This document shows, piece after piece, positions 16,732 to 27,007 of a DNA stretch of 32,085 nucleotides; the stretch's first letter is position 1; each line of letters begins with the position of its first letter. A program made the position numbers and the translations under genes. The stretch is from Methylotenera sp. GTDB lineage: Bacteria; Pseudomonadota; Gammaproteobacteria; Burkholderiales; Methylophilaceae. The DNA is taken from NCBI GenBank assembly GCA_020622105.1, contig JAHRYP010000027.1:1-32085 (forward strand), given 5' to 3'. The notes under the pieces are model-generated. The model worked only from the letters and a program-made list of their open reading frames with translations, did not search any database and had not been told where the DNA came from.

Positions 16732-18058
16732 TGATGATGGAAGCAGATCTAAACCGAAACTTGCAATTCGACAATAATAACCGTTACACCCCGGCACATC
16801 AGGTTCTATCCTATTTGTTCAGTGATTATCTGGGGTCATTTGTCATCCAGCTATGGAATGACAGCAAATTACGTATAGGTAACGACTTTGCAGAATTTAC
16901 CCTGAAGATTAAAGATGCCAGCGTACTGCGTGACCTCATTCTGTTTCGCGATCCAGTCAGGCTTGCTGAAGCCTACTTTGATGGATCAATTGAAGTGGAT
17001 GGTGACTTTAATGCCGCGCTGGGTTTGCGCCACATCTGGAACAACTGAAACTACCACTCAGAAAAAAACTGAATCTGGCACTTAAGGTGCTGCTTTTAAA
17101 CAGGAACCAGACATCTCGGCCTATACAATTTACGAGAGATGACGAATTGCCGCGCCAGAACGGTAAAGAGACCATTGCCTTTCATTATGATATATCCAAT
17201 GAGTTTTACCAGCTGTGGCTGGATAAACGCATGATCTACTCCTGTGCATATTTTGAGCACCCGCTACAAAGTCTGGAACAGGCGCAGTGCAACAAGCTCG
17301 ACCATATCTGCCGTAAATTGCGCTTGCAAGCCGGAGAACGCTTTCTTGATATAGGCTGTGGCTGGGGCGCTTTGGTATGCTGGGCTGCAAAACATTATGG
17401 TGTTCAGGCACATGGTATTACCATCAGCCAAAGCCAGTACGAACATGCGTGTGCGGAAGTCATAAAACAGAATTTGCAAGACCAGGTTAGCATAGAGCTG
17501 CGTGATTACCGGGAGCTCACGCAGTCTGCGGCCTATGACAAAATATCCAGCATCGGCATGTTTGAACATGTTGGTCTGAAAAACCTGCCTACTTATTTTT
17601 CTATTGTTAATCAATTACTTAAACCTAATGGCTTATTCCTGAATCATGGTATCACAACAGACGAATCAGGCTGGGGTCGCTGTGTATCCAGCCGGTTTAT
17701 CAACCGGCATGTATTTCCTGATGGCGAGTTGGAAACCGTGAGTGTCATTCAATCGCTAATGGAAGATGCAGATTTCGAAATTGCGGACGTTGAAGGGCTG
17801 CGCCCTCACTACGCACTCACCTTGCGGCATTGGGTGCATCGACTTGAACAACATTATGAAGATGCGGTGAATCTGGTTGGGGAGCGAAACTACCGCATCT
17901 GGCGCCTGTATATGACGGGTTGCGCGCTGCAGTTCGAGCAAGGCCAGACAGGAATTTATCAGATACTGGCGGTACGAAAAAATAATAGCTTCTCGCCGTT
18001 ACCACTGACCAGGCGTGATCTATATGAAGACCGTAATCAGTTTTTTAGCCTGCATTAA
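16728..18058 (+). pseudogene. cfa: Cyclopropane-fatty-acid synthase (SAM-dependent), one frameshift
   Basis: The enzyme adds a methylene group from SAM across double bonds of membrane lipids. The N-terminal part (to 17048) contains AYFDGSIEVDGDFNAALGL. The catalytic part is in another frame to 18058, with SAM motif LDIGCGWGAL, YSCAYF, MFEHVGLKNLPTYF and the C-terminal RIWRLYMTGCALQFEQG. The second frame is coding before its first ATG (LEQLKLPLRKKLNLALK), so the break is near 17031-17036; one extra C there (CACCATCTG) would restore a protein of about 440 aa. The start could be any of the ATGs at 16731, 16734 or 16737; the last two have better spacing from AGAAAGG. It is coupled to the upstream usp gene. 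Mutation or sequence error are both possible. Confidence 0.82.
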
Positions 18059-18080
18059 TTGAAGGAAGGGAAAAAGAAAA

Positions 18081-18533
18081 ATGTTGTCAATTAAAGCATT
18101 ATGTACCTGTGATCTTGTTACTGTTGGCCGCGATGATACGGTTTTCAAAGCAGCTCAACTAATGCGACAAAACCATGTTGGCGATGTTCTGGTTGTAGAA
18201 AAAAAACAGGATGCGGTTCTTCCTATCGGCATCGTTACTGACCGTGATGTGGTTATTGAAATCGTAGCACCAGGGCTTGACCCACAGGTAATCACCGTTG
18301 GCGATATCATGTTACCCGCCATCTTCACTATAGATGAAGACTCCGGTGTATTCGATGCAATCAGATTAATGACTAGCAAAGGTGTACGGCGTCTGCCAGT
18401 GGTAAAAAAAGATGGCAACCTGACTGGCATTATCACACTTGATGACCTACTACTGTTGATGGCCAAAGAATTCTGCAGCTTTGCCAAACTATTGACAAAA
18501 GAGCAGCAGAATGAGGCTGAAAAACGCCGCTGA
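18081..18533 (+). CDS. CBS-pair domain protein
   Basis: A protein of 150 aa made of two CBS motifs (about 8-65 and 72-130), seen as IGIVTDRDVVIEIV and LTGIITLDDLLLLM with GVRRLPVV between them. CBS pairs bind adenosine nucleotides and act as energy or redox sensors. No other domain is attached. It lies 22 nt after the cfa gene with AAGGAAGGG upstream of the ATG, probably in the same transcript as usp and cfa. Confidence 0.88.
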   Translation: MLSIKALCTCDLVTVGRDDTVFKAAQLMRQNHVGDVLVVEKKQDAVLPIGIVTDRDVVIEIVAPGLDPQVITVGDIMLPAIFTIDEDSGVFDAIRLMTSKGVRRLPVVKKDGNLTGIITLDDLLLLMAKEFCSFAKLLTKEQQNEAEKRR

Positions 18534-18590
18534 AACTCGAGTGAATTTATACATAGTTAAATAATATTAACTGAGATACTTTTTATTCTG

Positions 18591-18743
18591 TAATTGCGAG
18601 GAGAGAATCGACGAGGCAATCCAGTTTTTGACTTAGAAAATCATGAGATTAGCATTGAATAGATTGCTTTCACGCACGAATAACCAGCTGAAGCTGGTAT
18701 ATTCTGTGAAGAAGACCCCTGCATCTCGCGTTGCTCGCAATAA
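18591..18743. repeat. REP/MITE-like element bounded by inverted ATTGCGAG ends
   Basis: ATTGCGAG (18593-18600) and its inverse CTCGCAAT (18734-18741) bound a segment of about 150 bp. The left part (18598-18628) is nearly identical to the reverse strand at 12149-12179 and contains GGAGAGAATCGACG and GCAATCCAGTTTT. An internal palindrome ACCAGCT-GA-AGCTGGT is also present. This matches the layout of REP/BIME-type dispersed repeats. It supplies a spurious upstream extension to the next gene. No transposase is present. Confidence 0.55.
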
Positions 18744-18792
18744 CCGATTAGAAAGAAATCAGCGTTTCCTAACCCAAGAAAGGAAATACATC

Positions 18793-19287
18793 ATGATCAA
18801 ACTTGCAGCAGGCTATCACCACATCAGCCACGAACGCCCACTAATAGAACAGGACTTGGATGCCTATAGAATGCCAGCCAAGCTTGCAGAACCTACCGTT
18901 TGTCCAGATTGCAGTGCAGTATTCCACAAAGGCCGTTGGCAATGGCTCGAAGCACCTGCCAATGCAAACCAGGAAACCTGTCCGGCCTGCAAACGTATCC
19001 ATGATAATTTCCCGGCTGGGTATATCACGTTGGAGGGACCGTATTTTAATACGCACAGCGAAGAGATTTTACGTACAGTGCAAAACCACGAACAGCATGA
19101 ACGCCTAGAACACCCACTCAAACGTATTATTGCAACAAAGCGGCAAGGCGATACAACGGTAATCACCACCACCGATATTCATCTGGCACGCGGCATTGCC
19201 GAGGCAGTAAAGCATGCTTTCCAGGACGAGCCGGAATTGCATTACAACCCAGGAGAGAATTTGCTGCGGGCTTATTGGATGCGCTGA
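18793..19287 (+). CDS. BCAM0308-family zinc-ribbon protein
   Basis: A protein of 164 aa. Two CxxC pairs, CPDCSAVFHKGRWQW (about 44-58) and CPACKRIHDNFPAGYI, form a likely zinc knuckle related to NMD3-type ribbons. The C-terminal half (HPLKRIIATKRQGDTTVITT, LARGIAEAVKHAF) completes the family pattern. The name comes from a gene of the Burkholderia low-oxygen-activated locus; the molecular function is unknown. The ATG at 18793 is preferred over 18643, because AGGA (18781-18784) precedes it and the longer form would read through the repeat element. A hairpin follows the stop. Confidence 0.82.
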   Translation: MIKLAAGYHHISHERPLIEQDLDAYRMPAKLAEPTVCPDCSAVFHKGRWQWLEAPANANQETCPACKRIHDNFPAGYITLEGPYFNTHSEEILRTVQNHEQHERLEHPLKRIIATKRQGDTTVITTTDIHLARGIAEAVKHAFQDEPELHYNPGENLLRAYWMR

Positions 19288-19294
19288 TGGTAAT

Positions 19295-19324
19295 GCAGGG
19301 TGCGCACTTATCGGCACACCCTGC
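19295..19324 (+). terminator. Probable intrinsic terminator after the BCAM0308-family gene
   Basis: GCAGGGTG (19295-19302) pairs with CACCCTGC (19317-19324), an 8-bp GC-rich stem starting 7 nt after the stop codon. The following TTATGTTT is only moderately T-rich, so termination may be partial. Confidence 0.6.
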
Positions 19325-19330
19325 TTATGT

Positions 19331-20060
19331 TTACTTAATTAAAGCCAGGTCGGGATCAACTGTAACATCGACTCCCGCACGTACCCAAAACTATCACTAG
19401 CTCACCCGCTTTTAACTTTTCGATAATATTATGCTGCGCTTTTTACTTATTTTGTTCGCTGAGTTCTCATCTTTCCAATATGCCAATATAACTTTGATAC
19501 ATATTTACCGCATCTTTCAGCTTACTCATGCGGTTAAAGTTTCTCGCAATCATTATCATGTGCCGTTCAACTCTCCTAATTTCTCGTTATCAGTTTGAGT
19601 TACTAAAGTTGCACCTACTACAGCTGATCACGAGGCCAGTCCACCCATATGGAGCTGCCTTCTTATTTTTAACATCGGTTGTCCCACTTTCAGTAATTTC
19701 TTTAAATGCAGCCATTCGCTCTGGTGAAGGATTTTGCAGCGTAAACACAAGATGTGCTAAATCTCTAGGACTTTTTGGTGCTACATACTTAAGTGCTTCG
19801 CCCTATTCTTTCGCACCATTAATGACGGATTATTTATAATGGGTCGCCACTCTTCAATGGCTCGGCTGCTGTAGTTTCTGACATAGCCTGTACTACCCCT
19901 TTAACCTTCCCAGCTGGAGCAATAAAAGCTACCGCATCTTTGATCTGCTTATCTTGATCAGCAGGCAAACCTAGCGCTTGATCCATCTTCGCTCGCAAGG
20001 CTAGTTTTTGAGCTTATTCTTGCTGTACTCTCGGCTAAAGGCTGAATTGCTAGCAATGAC
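19331..20060 (-). pseudogene. Decayed gene of unknown function
   Basis: This stretch has no intact frame, yet on the minus strand consecutive segments in different frames read as ordinary protein. Examples are KMDQALGLPADQDKQIKDAV, AFIAPAGKVKGVVQAMSE, EALKYVAPKSPRDLAHLVF, VGATLVTQTDNEKLGELNG, KLKDAVNMYQSYIGILE, QHNIIEKLKAGEL and a C-terminal AGVDVTVDPDLALIK before TAA at 19331-19333. Several one-base shifts and at least two in-frame stops, explicable as CGA to TGA and CAA to TAA, separate them, so this is real decay. I do not recognise the family. About 240 codons remain and the original start was not identified. The region 19288-20107 holds nothing else apart from two hairpins and the palindrome ATTGCTAGCAAT (20046-20057). 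Confidence 0.55.
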
Positions 20061-20076
20061 CGCTTTATGATGAAAC

Positions 20077-20099
20077 AAGCTTTTAAAAACAAAAAGCTT
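20077..20099 (-). terminator. Hairpin after ygfX
   Basis: AAGCTTTT (20077-20084) and AAAAGCTT (20092-20099) form a perfect 8-bp stem with a 7-nt loop, 8 nt beyond the ygfX stop. It is AT-rich and the following tail is short in T, so it is a modest intrinsic terminator candidate. Confidence 0.45.
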
Positions 20100-20107
20100 A
20101 AGTGAAA

Positions 20108-20557
20108 TTAAGTGTGGGTTAGTTTACCCCAGCGCAGCCAAACTCTTAATTGCCTAAAAGCTTCGGGTTCGAGCATGTCTGGCATAATCACCAGATGTGG
20201 TGAAAATAATCGTGCAAAAATATTGGCATCCTGCACCTTGCAATTGACTACCGTCAGATATGGCGTGACTACCGAATCGCGGCACACTTCTACTGGCAGA
20301 ACCTTGCCGTTTCTATACACGAGCTGCACTTGATTACTGCTGCTGATATTTAAAGCAACGCATGACCAAGGTAGTAATAGCAAGCCATATTGACATATGT
20401 TGTAGATAGCAGCGCTGAAAATGGCAATGCCCAAGATTAATTTAAACTGCCAAATCAAGGTGGGCAGGATTAAAATGATAGCTGCACCTATCCCCATGGC
20501 GCAAAAAATCAGCGTTAATGTAATAGAAGGCTTGAAATCAAGCTGTATAGGCTTCAT
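20108..20557 (-). CDS. ygfX: YgfX/CptA-like membrane protein
   Basis: A protein of 149 aa with two adjacent membrane helices (about 12-33 and 38-61) and a cytoplasmic C-terminal domain ending in FRQLRVWLRWGKL, the layout of YgfX. YgfX in E. coli is encoded with sdhE and near ygfZ and has been described as a toxin-like inhibitor of cell division proteins; that role is debated. Similarity is by pattern and position only: it diverges from ygfZ across 47 bp. No sdhE is present in the window. Confidence 0.6.
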   Translation of the reverse strand: MKPIQLDFKPSITLTLIFCAMGIGAAIILILPTLIWQFKLILGIAIFSAAIYNICQYGLLLLPWSCVALNISSSNQVQLVYRNGKVLPVEVCRDSVVTPYLTVVNCKVQDANIFARLFSPHLVIMPDMLEPEAFRQLRVWLRWGKLTHT

Positions 20558-20604
20558 GTTAAGGTCTATAGTTACTGCATATCATTTATTCAAATAAGGT
20601 TAGC

Positions 20605-21600
20605 ATGAGTACACAGCAATGGCATCAATTTCTCGAAACTTCGGCCACACAACATCCACTGTGTGACATATCTCCAGCATTGCTTAACGAAACTGTCATT
20701 TGTGATCTTTCACACTTAGGCTTACTGCAATTAAGCGGGGCTGACACTTTGACCTTTCTGCAAGGTCAGGTTACGAATGACGTTAAACAACTGGATGGTC
20801 AAATTGCGCACTACAGCGGATACTGTAACCCTAAAGGCCGTTTATTAGCGCTGTTTCTGGCGTTTGCACATCATGACCACATCCATTTGCAGTTACCTAA
20901 AGAGCTTATTGCGCCTATCGCAAAACGTCTCAAGATGTATGTAATGCGTAGCAAGGTAGAGGTTCAGGATGTCAGTGAATCTATTATCAAAATAGGTTTG
21001 AATGGTGCCAGGGCTATTGAACTGCTGAGTCCGTTATTTTCACAAATTCCGCAAAGTGATTATGAATTAGTCTCACTGGAAAATGGCGCAATCATCAAGT
21101 TGCCGGGCAATCAGCCACGCTTTGAGATATTTACCGATATTGCCAATGCTCCGACGATCTGGAATAGCTTGGCGCTGCATGCAAAAGTAGCAGATGCTAC
21201 CTATTGGGAACTACAGGAAATTCAGGCCGGGATTCCTGAAGTTTATGCAAAAACACAGGAAGAGTTTGTGCCGCAAATGCTGAATCTGGATTTACTGAAT
21301 GGCATTAACTTCAAAAAAGGTTGCTATACCGGTCAGGAGATTGTGGCACGTACGCATTATTTAGGTACCGTAAAGCGCCGCACCCAGCTGGCTCACATCG
21401 ATAGTGATGTAGCACAGAATCCAGGGGATGACGTATTTAATGGCAATGGAGATAGCGTTGGTAAAGTTGTAAGATGCGCGCCATCATACAGCGGTGGCTA
21501 TGACTTGTTGGCTGAAATCAGGCTGGAAAGTGTTGAAGCCGGACCGTTAAATGTGAACGGCAACGCATTGAACATCCAAGAGCTGCCTTACAAAATCTGA
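20605..21600 (+). CDS. ygfZ: YgfZ, folate-binding protein for iron-sulfur cluster maintenance
   Basis: A protein of 331 aa of the GcvT-like fold. The signature KGCYTGQE (238-245), with the functional C240, is present, as are FLQGQVTNDV (51-60) and SGYCNPKGRLLALF. YgfZ binds tetrahydrofolate and helps maintain a subset of Fe-S enzymes such as MiaB. Length is normal. It diverges from ygfX and converges on ftsB. A GGTTAG stretch precedes the ATG. Confidence 0.93.
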   Translation: MSTQQWHQFLETSATQHPLCDISPALLNETVICDLSHLGLLQLSGADTLTFLQGQVTNDVKQLDGQIAHYSGYCNPKGRLLALFLAFAHHDHIHLQLPKELIAPIAKRLKMYVMRSKVEVQDVSESIIKIGLNGARAIELLSPLFSQIPQSDYELVSLENGAIIKLPGNQPRFEIFTDIANAPTIWNSLALHAKVADATYWELQEIQAGIPEVYAKTQEEFVPQMLNLDLLNGINFKKGCYTGQEIVARTHYLGTVKRRTQLAHIDSDVAQNPGDDVFNGNGDSVGKVVRCAPSYSGGYDLLAEIRLESVEAGPLNVNGNALNIQELPYKI

Positions 21601-21666
21601 GCTTGAACTTTAAATGCATGCAGCACTATTGAACCCCGAAGGGCTCAGGTTTGATAGTCTGCTATT

Positions 21667-21987
21667 TTAAGGTTTGGATTGTTGCTGTGGTGAGGGTTGC
21701 ACTTGTTGCTGCGGCTGCGATTCAATCACCTGAAAGAAGACTTCATCCTGCTTGATCATACCGAGCTCACTTCTTGCACGCTCTTCAATAGCAGCTTTTC
21801 CGCTTTTTAAATCACGCACTTCTGCATCGAGCATCGCGTTGCGCGCTTTTAATGTAGTGTTTTTTTCCTGCTGCTCATGTACCTGACGGTTGAGTTCCCA
21901 CACGCGCAACCAGCTACCCTTACCCAGCCACAGTGGATACTGCAGCAGGGCAATCAGGATAACAAAGATTAGCGTGAGGGCTTTCAA
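21667..21987 (-). CDS. ftsB: FtsB, divisome membrane protein
   Basis: A protein of 106 aa. One N-terminal helix (about 4-22) is followed by a coiled coil (about 30-70, [17 protein letters not shown]) and the family segment [19 protein letters not shown]. It forms the FtsQ-FtsB-FtsL complex that activates septal wall synthesis. A Gln/Pro-rich tail (about 91-106) is longer than in E. coli. Its place behind eno is the conserved one in beta- and gammaproteobacteria. Confidence 0.9.
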   Translation of the reverse strand: MKALTLIFVILIALLQYPLWLGKGSWLRVWELNRQVHEQQEKNTTLKARNAMLDAEVRDLKSGKAAIEERARSELGMIKQDEVFFQVIESQPQQQVQPSPQQQSKP

Positions 21988-22062
21988 ATTTAATTTTTAA
22001 AACTTATGCCATTTGTAATTGAAGCGAATACAACACTATCTCGATTCAAATACAAGCTGGAA

Positions 22063-23382
<1,320 letters not shown>

Positions 23383-23414
23383 TCAGCAGCCGGTATATCA
23401 GGCCGCCTTAATTT

Positions 23415-24254
23415 TTATAAAGTACTTTCAATAAAACCAGCTTTTTTAACCAACTTATCTAAATCCACTAACACTTCCAGTAAATCTCTCATCTTGTGCA
23501 ACGGCCACGCATTAGGGCCATCTGACAACGCCTGGGCAGGATCTGGATGTGTTTCCATAAAGATACCGGCAATGCCGCTGGCAACAGCAGCACGTGCGAG
23601 CACCGGCACATGCTCACGCTGACCGCCGCTCTTATCGCCCTGACCGCCTGGCTGCTGCACAGAATGCGTTGCATCGAACACGACCGGGCAATTGGTATTG
23701 CGCATAATGGCTAAGCCGCGCATATCAGAAACCAATGTGTTATAGCCGAATGAAACACCACGCTCGCACACCATAATATTGTCTGCGCCGCCGTTGGCTT
23801 CTTTCGCTTTCTCCACCACATTTTTCATATCGCCCGGTGCCATGAACTGGCCTTTTTTGATATTCACCGGCTTACCTGATTTGGCACATGCCATGATGAA
23901 GTCGGTCTGACGGCACAAAAACGCTGGTGTCTGCAGCACATCAACCACAGCAGCAACGTGTGGCACCTGATCTTCTGTATGTACATCAGTCAAAATAGGC
24001 ACGCCGATCTGGCGGCGTACTTCGTCCAGAATTTTCAAACCTTGCTCCATGCCAAAACCACGGAACGTTTTATTGGAACTGCGATTCGCTTTGTCGTATG
24101 AAGATTTGTAAATAAACGGAATATTCAGCGCTGCTGCAATTTCCTTAAGCTGACCGGCGGTATCGATTGCCATCTGCTGTGACTCGATCACACATGGACC
24201 CGCAATTAAAAACAGCGGATGCTCAATACCTACATCAAAGTTACAAAGTTTCAT
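23415..24254 (-). CDS. kdsA: 3-deoxy-D-manno-octulosonate 8-phosphate synthase
   Basis: A protein of 279 aa that condenses phosphoenolpyruvate and arabinose 5-phosphate in the first step of KDO synthesis for lipopolysaccharide. Family blocks are [40 protein letters not shown] and [11 protein letters not shown]. The N-terminal block AGPCVIES has Cys (C21) where E. coli KdsA has Asn, which points to the metal-dependent class. ATG 24254 is chosen over an in-frame TTG at 24260, because AAAGG lies 6 nt before the ATG. It follows pyrG by 62 bp. Confidence 0.95.
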   Translation of the reverse strand: MKLCNFDVGIEHPLFLIAGPCVIESQQMAIDTAGQLKEIAAALNIPFIYKSSYDKANRSSNKTFRGFGMEQGLKILDEVRRQIGVPILTDVHTEDQVPHVAAVVDVLQTPAFLCRQTDFIMACAKSGKPVNIKKGQFMAPGDMKNVVEKAKEANGGADNIMVCERGVSFGYNTLVSDMRGLAIMRNTNCPVVFDATHSVQQPGGQGDKSGGQREHVPVLARAAVASGIAGIFMETHPDPAQALSDGPNAWPLHKMRDLLEVLVDLDKLVKKAGFIESTL

Positions 24255-24316
24255 GCTCAACCTTTACACTTGGAAAGCTGGCAATCACGTGCCAGCTGTA
24301 AATCCAGTTAATTAGA

Positions 24317-25954
<1,638 letters not shown>

Positions 25955-26091
25955 TTAGTTATGTGTTACAGACGGGTGTCTATTTTACTTTAAAGCCCCT
26001 ACGCCTACAAACAAAAACTCTTAAATCCATGTTAATTTTAATGTTCGGCTGAATGTGGCAATTTCAGCAATAGCAAATGATTCAGCGATGG

Positions 26092-26132
26092 TTGACATAA
26101 ATCAAGTAAATGACTGCACATCCTAATAAAAT
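26092..26132 (+). promoter_or_regulatory. FNR/ANR-type box and -10 element upstream of the DUF3149 gene
   Basis: TTGACATAAATCAA (26092-26105) matches the FNR/ANR consensus TTGAT-N4-ATCAA except for one C. TAAAAT (26127-26132) is a good -10 box. A transcript starting 7-8 bp after it (about 26139-26140) would put the box centre at about -41, the class II FNR position. The next plus-strand gene starts at 26172. This predicts oxygen-limited expression. Confidence 0.65.
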
Positions 26133-26150
26133 TAACCATATTAATTTTAT
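26126..26150. promoter_or_regulatory. Inverted repeat over the predicted transcript start
   Basis: ATAAAATTAA and TTAATTTTAT are exact 10-bp inverted arms around CCATA. The repeat covers the predicted -10 box and transcript start of the DUF3149 gene. It could be a repressor operator or form a weak 5' hairpin. No regulator is recognised. Confidence 0.4.
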
Positions 26151-26171
26151 GGACTTAATTGGGAGATTATT

Positions 26172-26297
26172 ATGTACAAAGATTTATTCAGCTCATTTAC
26201 AGGTTTACTCAGCTTAGGTGTTATTGTATTTGTATTGCTCATGGCAGCATTTTTTCTTCGCCTGTTTCTGACAGCTAAACCGCAAGACGAAAAGTAA
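26172..26297 (+). CDS. Small DUF3149-like membrane protein
   Basis: A protein of 41 aa. It starts MYKDLFSSFTGLLSLGVIVF, continues as one membrane helix (about 12-35) with an FFLRLFL end, and closes with a short charged tail (AKPQDEK). This is the pattern of DUF3149 proteins, tiny single-pass proteins common in proteobacteria with no known role. GGGAGA lies 5 nt before the ATG. An FNR-type promoter precedes it, so it may belong to the response to oxygen limitation. Confidence 0.78.
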   Translation: MYKDLFSSFTGLLSLGVIVFVLLMAAFFLRLFLTAKPQDEK

Positions 26298-26332
26298 TAA
26301 CAACACTGTAAGTTTGGAACAGAATATCTGGC

Positions 26333-26989
26333 TTATGGCTTCTTTGCCCAGTCGCCATAACCTTTAAATTTTTCCTGCACCTCACGCATTTCCTCATGCG
26401 TCAGAAGATGCGGCTGCCCTATCTGCAAAGCTCGCAGATACTGCTCACAAAGCGTTTCAACTTCCTCCGTAATGCGCAAGGCCTTATCCAGACTCTCGCC
26501 TATCGCGATCATGCCATGATTAGCCAACAGGCAGGCCTTGCGATCATACAAAGCCGCCAGCGCATGATCTGACAACAGTTGACTGCCAAACAGCGCATAA
26601 GGTGCGCAGCGGATAGAATCACCGCCAGCCAATGCAATCATGTAATGAAACGGCGGTATATCACGCCTGAATGTACTTAGTGTGGTAGCAAACATACTGT
26701 GTGTATGAATCACAGCCTTAATCTGTGGCCTATGCTGCAAAATATCCAGATGAAATCGCCACTCGCTGGACGGCTGCCTTTGTCCGACCCAATTAGCGGA
26801 AAAATCCATCCATACCATGTCATCGGTCGCCATCTGGTTAACTGCCATACCAGATGGTGTAATTAAAAAGCCGGGCTGACCATCATCATTACTCACCCGC
26901 ACGCTTGCATTGCCAGAAGTGCCGCGATTCAAACCCAAACGGCATAATTCACGACTGGTATCCAGTAACTGCTGACGCTGCTCTTGCAT
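26333..26989 (-). CDS. Class II aldolase, FucA-like, paired with mtnA
   Basis: A protein of 218 aa of the class II aldolase/adducin family. Zinc ligands H95, H97 (VIHTHS) and H158 (LANHGM) and the catalytic E76 (SSEWRFH) are present. The overall pattern (RLGLNRGTSGNASV, IPPFHYMIALAGGDSIRCAP, KFKGYGDW) is closer to fuculose-phosphate aldolase than to methylthioribulose-phosphate dehydratase MtnB. Next to mtnA (18 nt apart), this suggests the aldolase that splits 5-methylthioribulose 1-phosphate into DHAP and methylthioacetaldehyde in the shunt known from Rhodospirillum and some E. coli. MtnB remains an alternative. Confidence 0.82.
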   Translation of the reverse strand: MQEQRQQLLDTSRELCRLGLNRGTSGNASVRVSNDDGQPGFLITPSGMAVNQMATDDMVWMDFSANWVGQRQPSSEWRFHLDILQHRPQIKAVIHTHSMFATTLSTFRRDIPPFHYMIALAGGDSIRCAPYALFGSQLLSDHALAALYDRKACLLANHGMIAIGESLDKALRITEEVETLCEQYLRALQIGQPHLLTHEEMREVQEKFKGYGDWAKKP

Positions 26990-27007
26990 CGTTATCCTTC
27001 CAAACTT

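Noticed and set aside
18643-18792. N-terminal extension of the BCAM0308-family protein
   Set aside because: The extension lies within the repeat element, has no family similarity, and a good Shine-Dalgarno sequence precedes ATG 18793.
19528-19839. 103-aa plus-strand open frame
   Set aside because: It lies antisense to the decayed minus-strand gene and lacks a ribosome-binding site or recognisable domain.
21625-21660. Possible terminator between ygfZ and ftsB
   Set aside because: CCC-CGAA-GGG is only a 3-bp core; the outer arms do not pair well and no T run follows.
26333-26989. Naming the aldolase mtnB
   Set aside because: Sequence blocks around the active site resemble FucA more closely, and mtnC/mtnD are not seen, so the name was left open.
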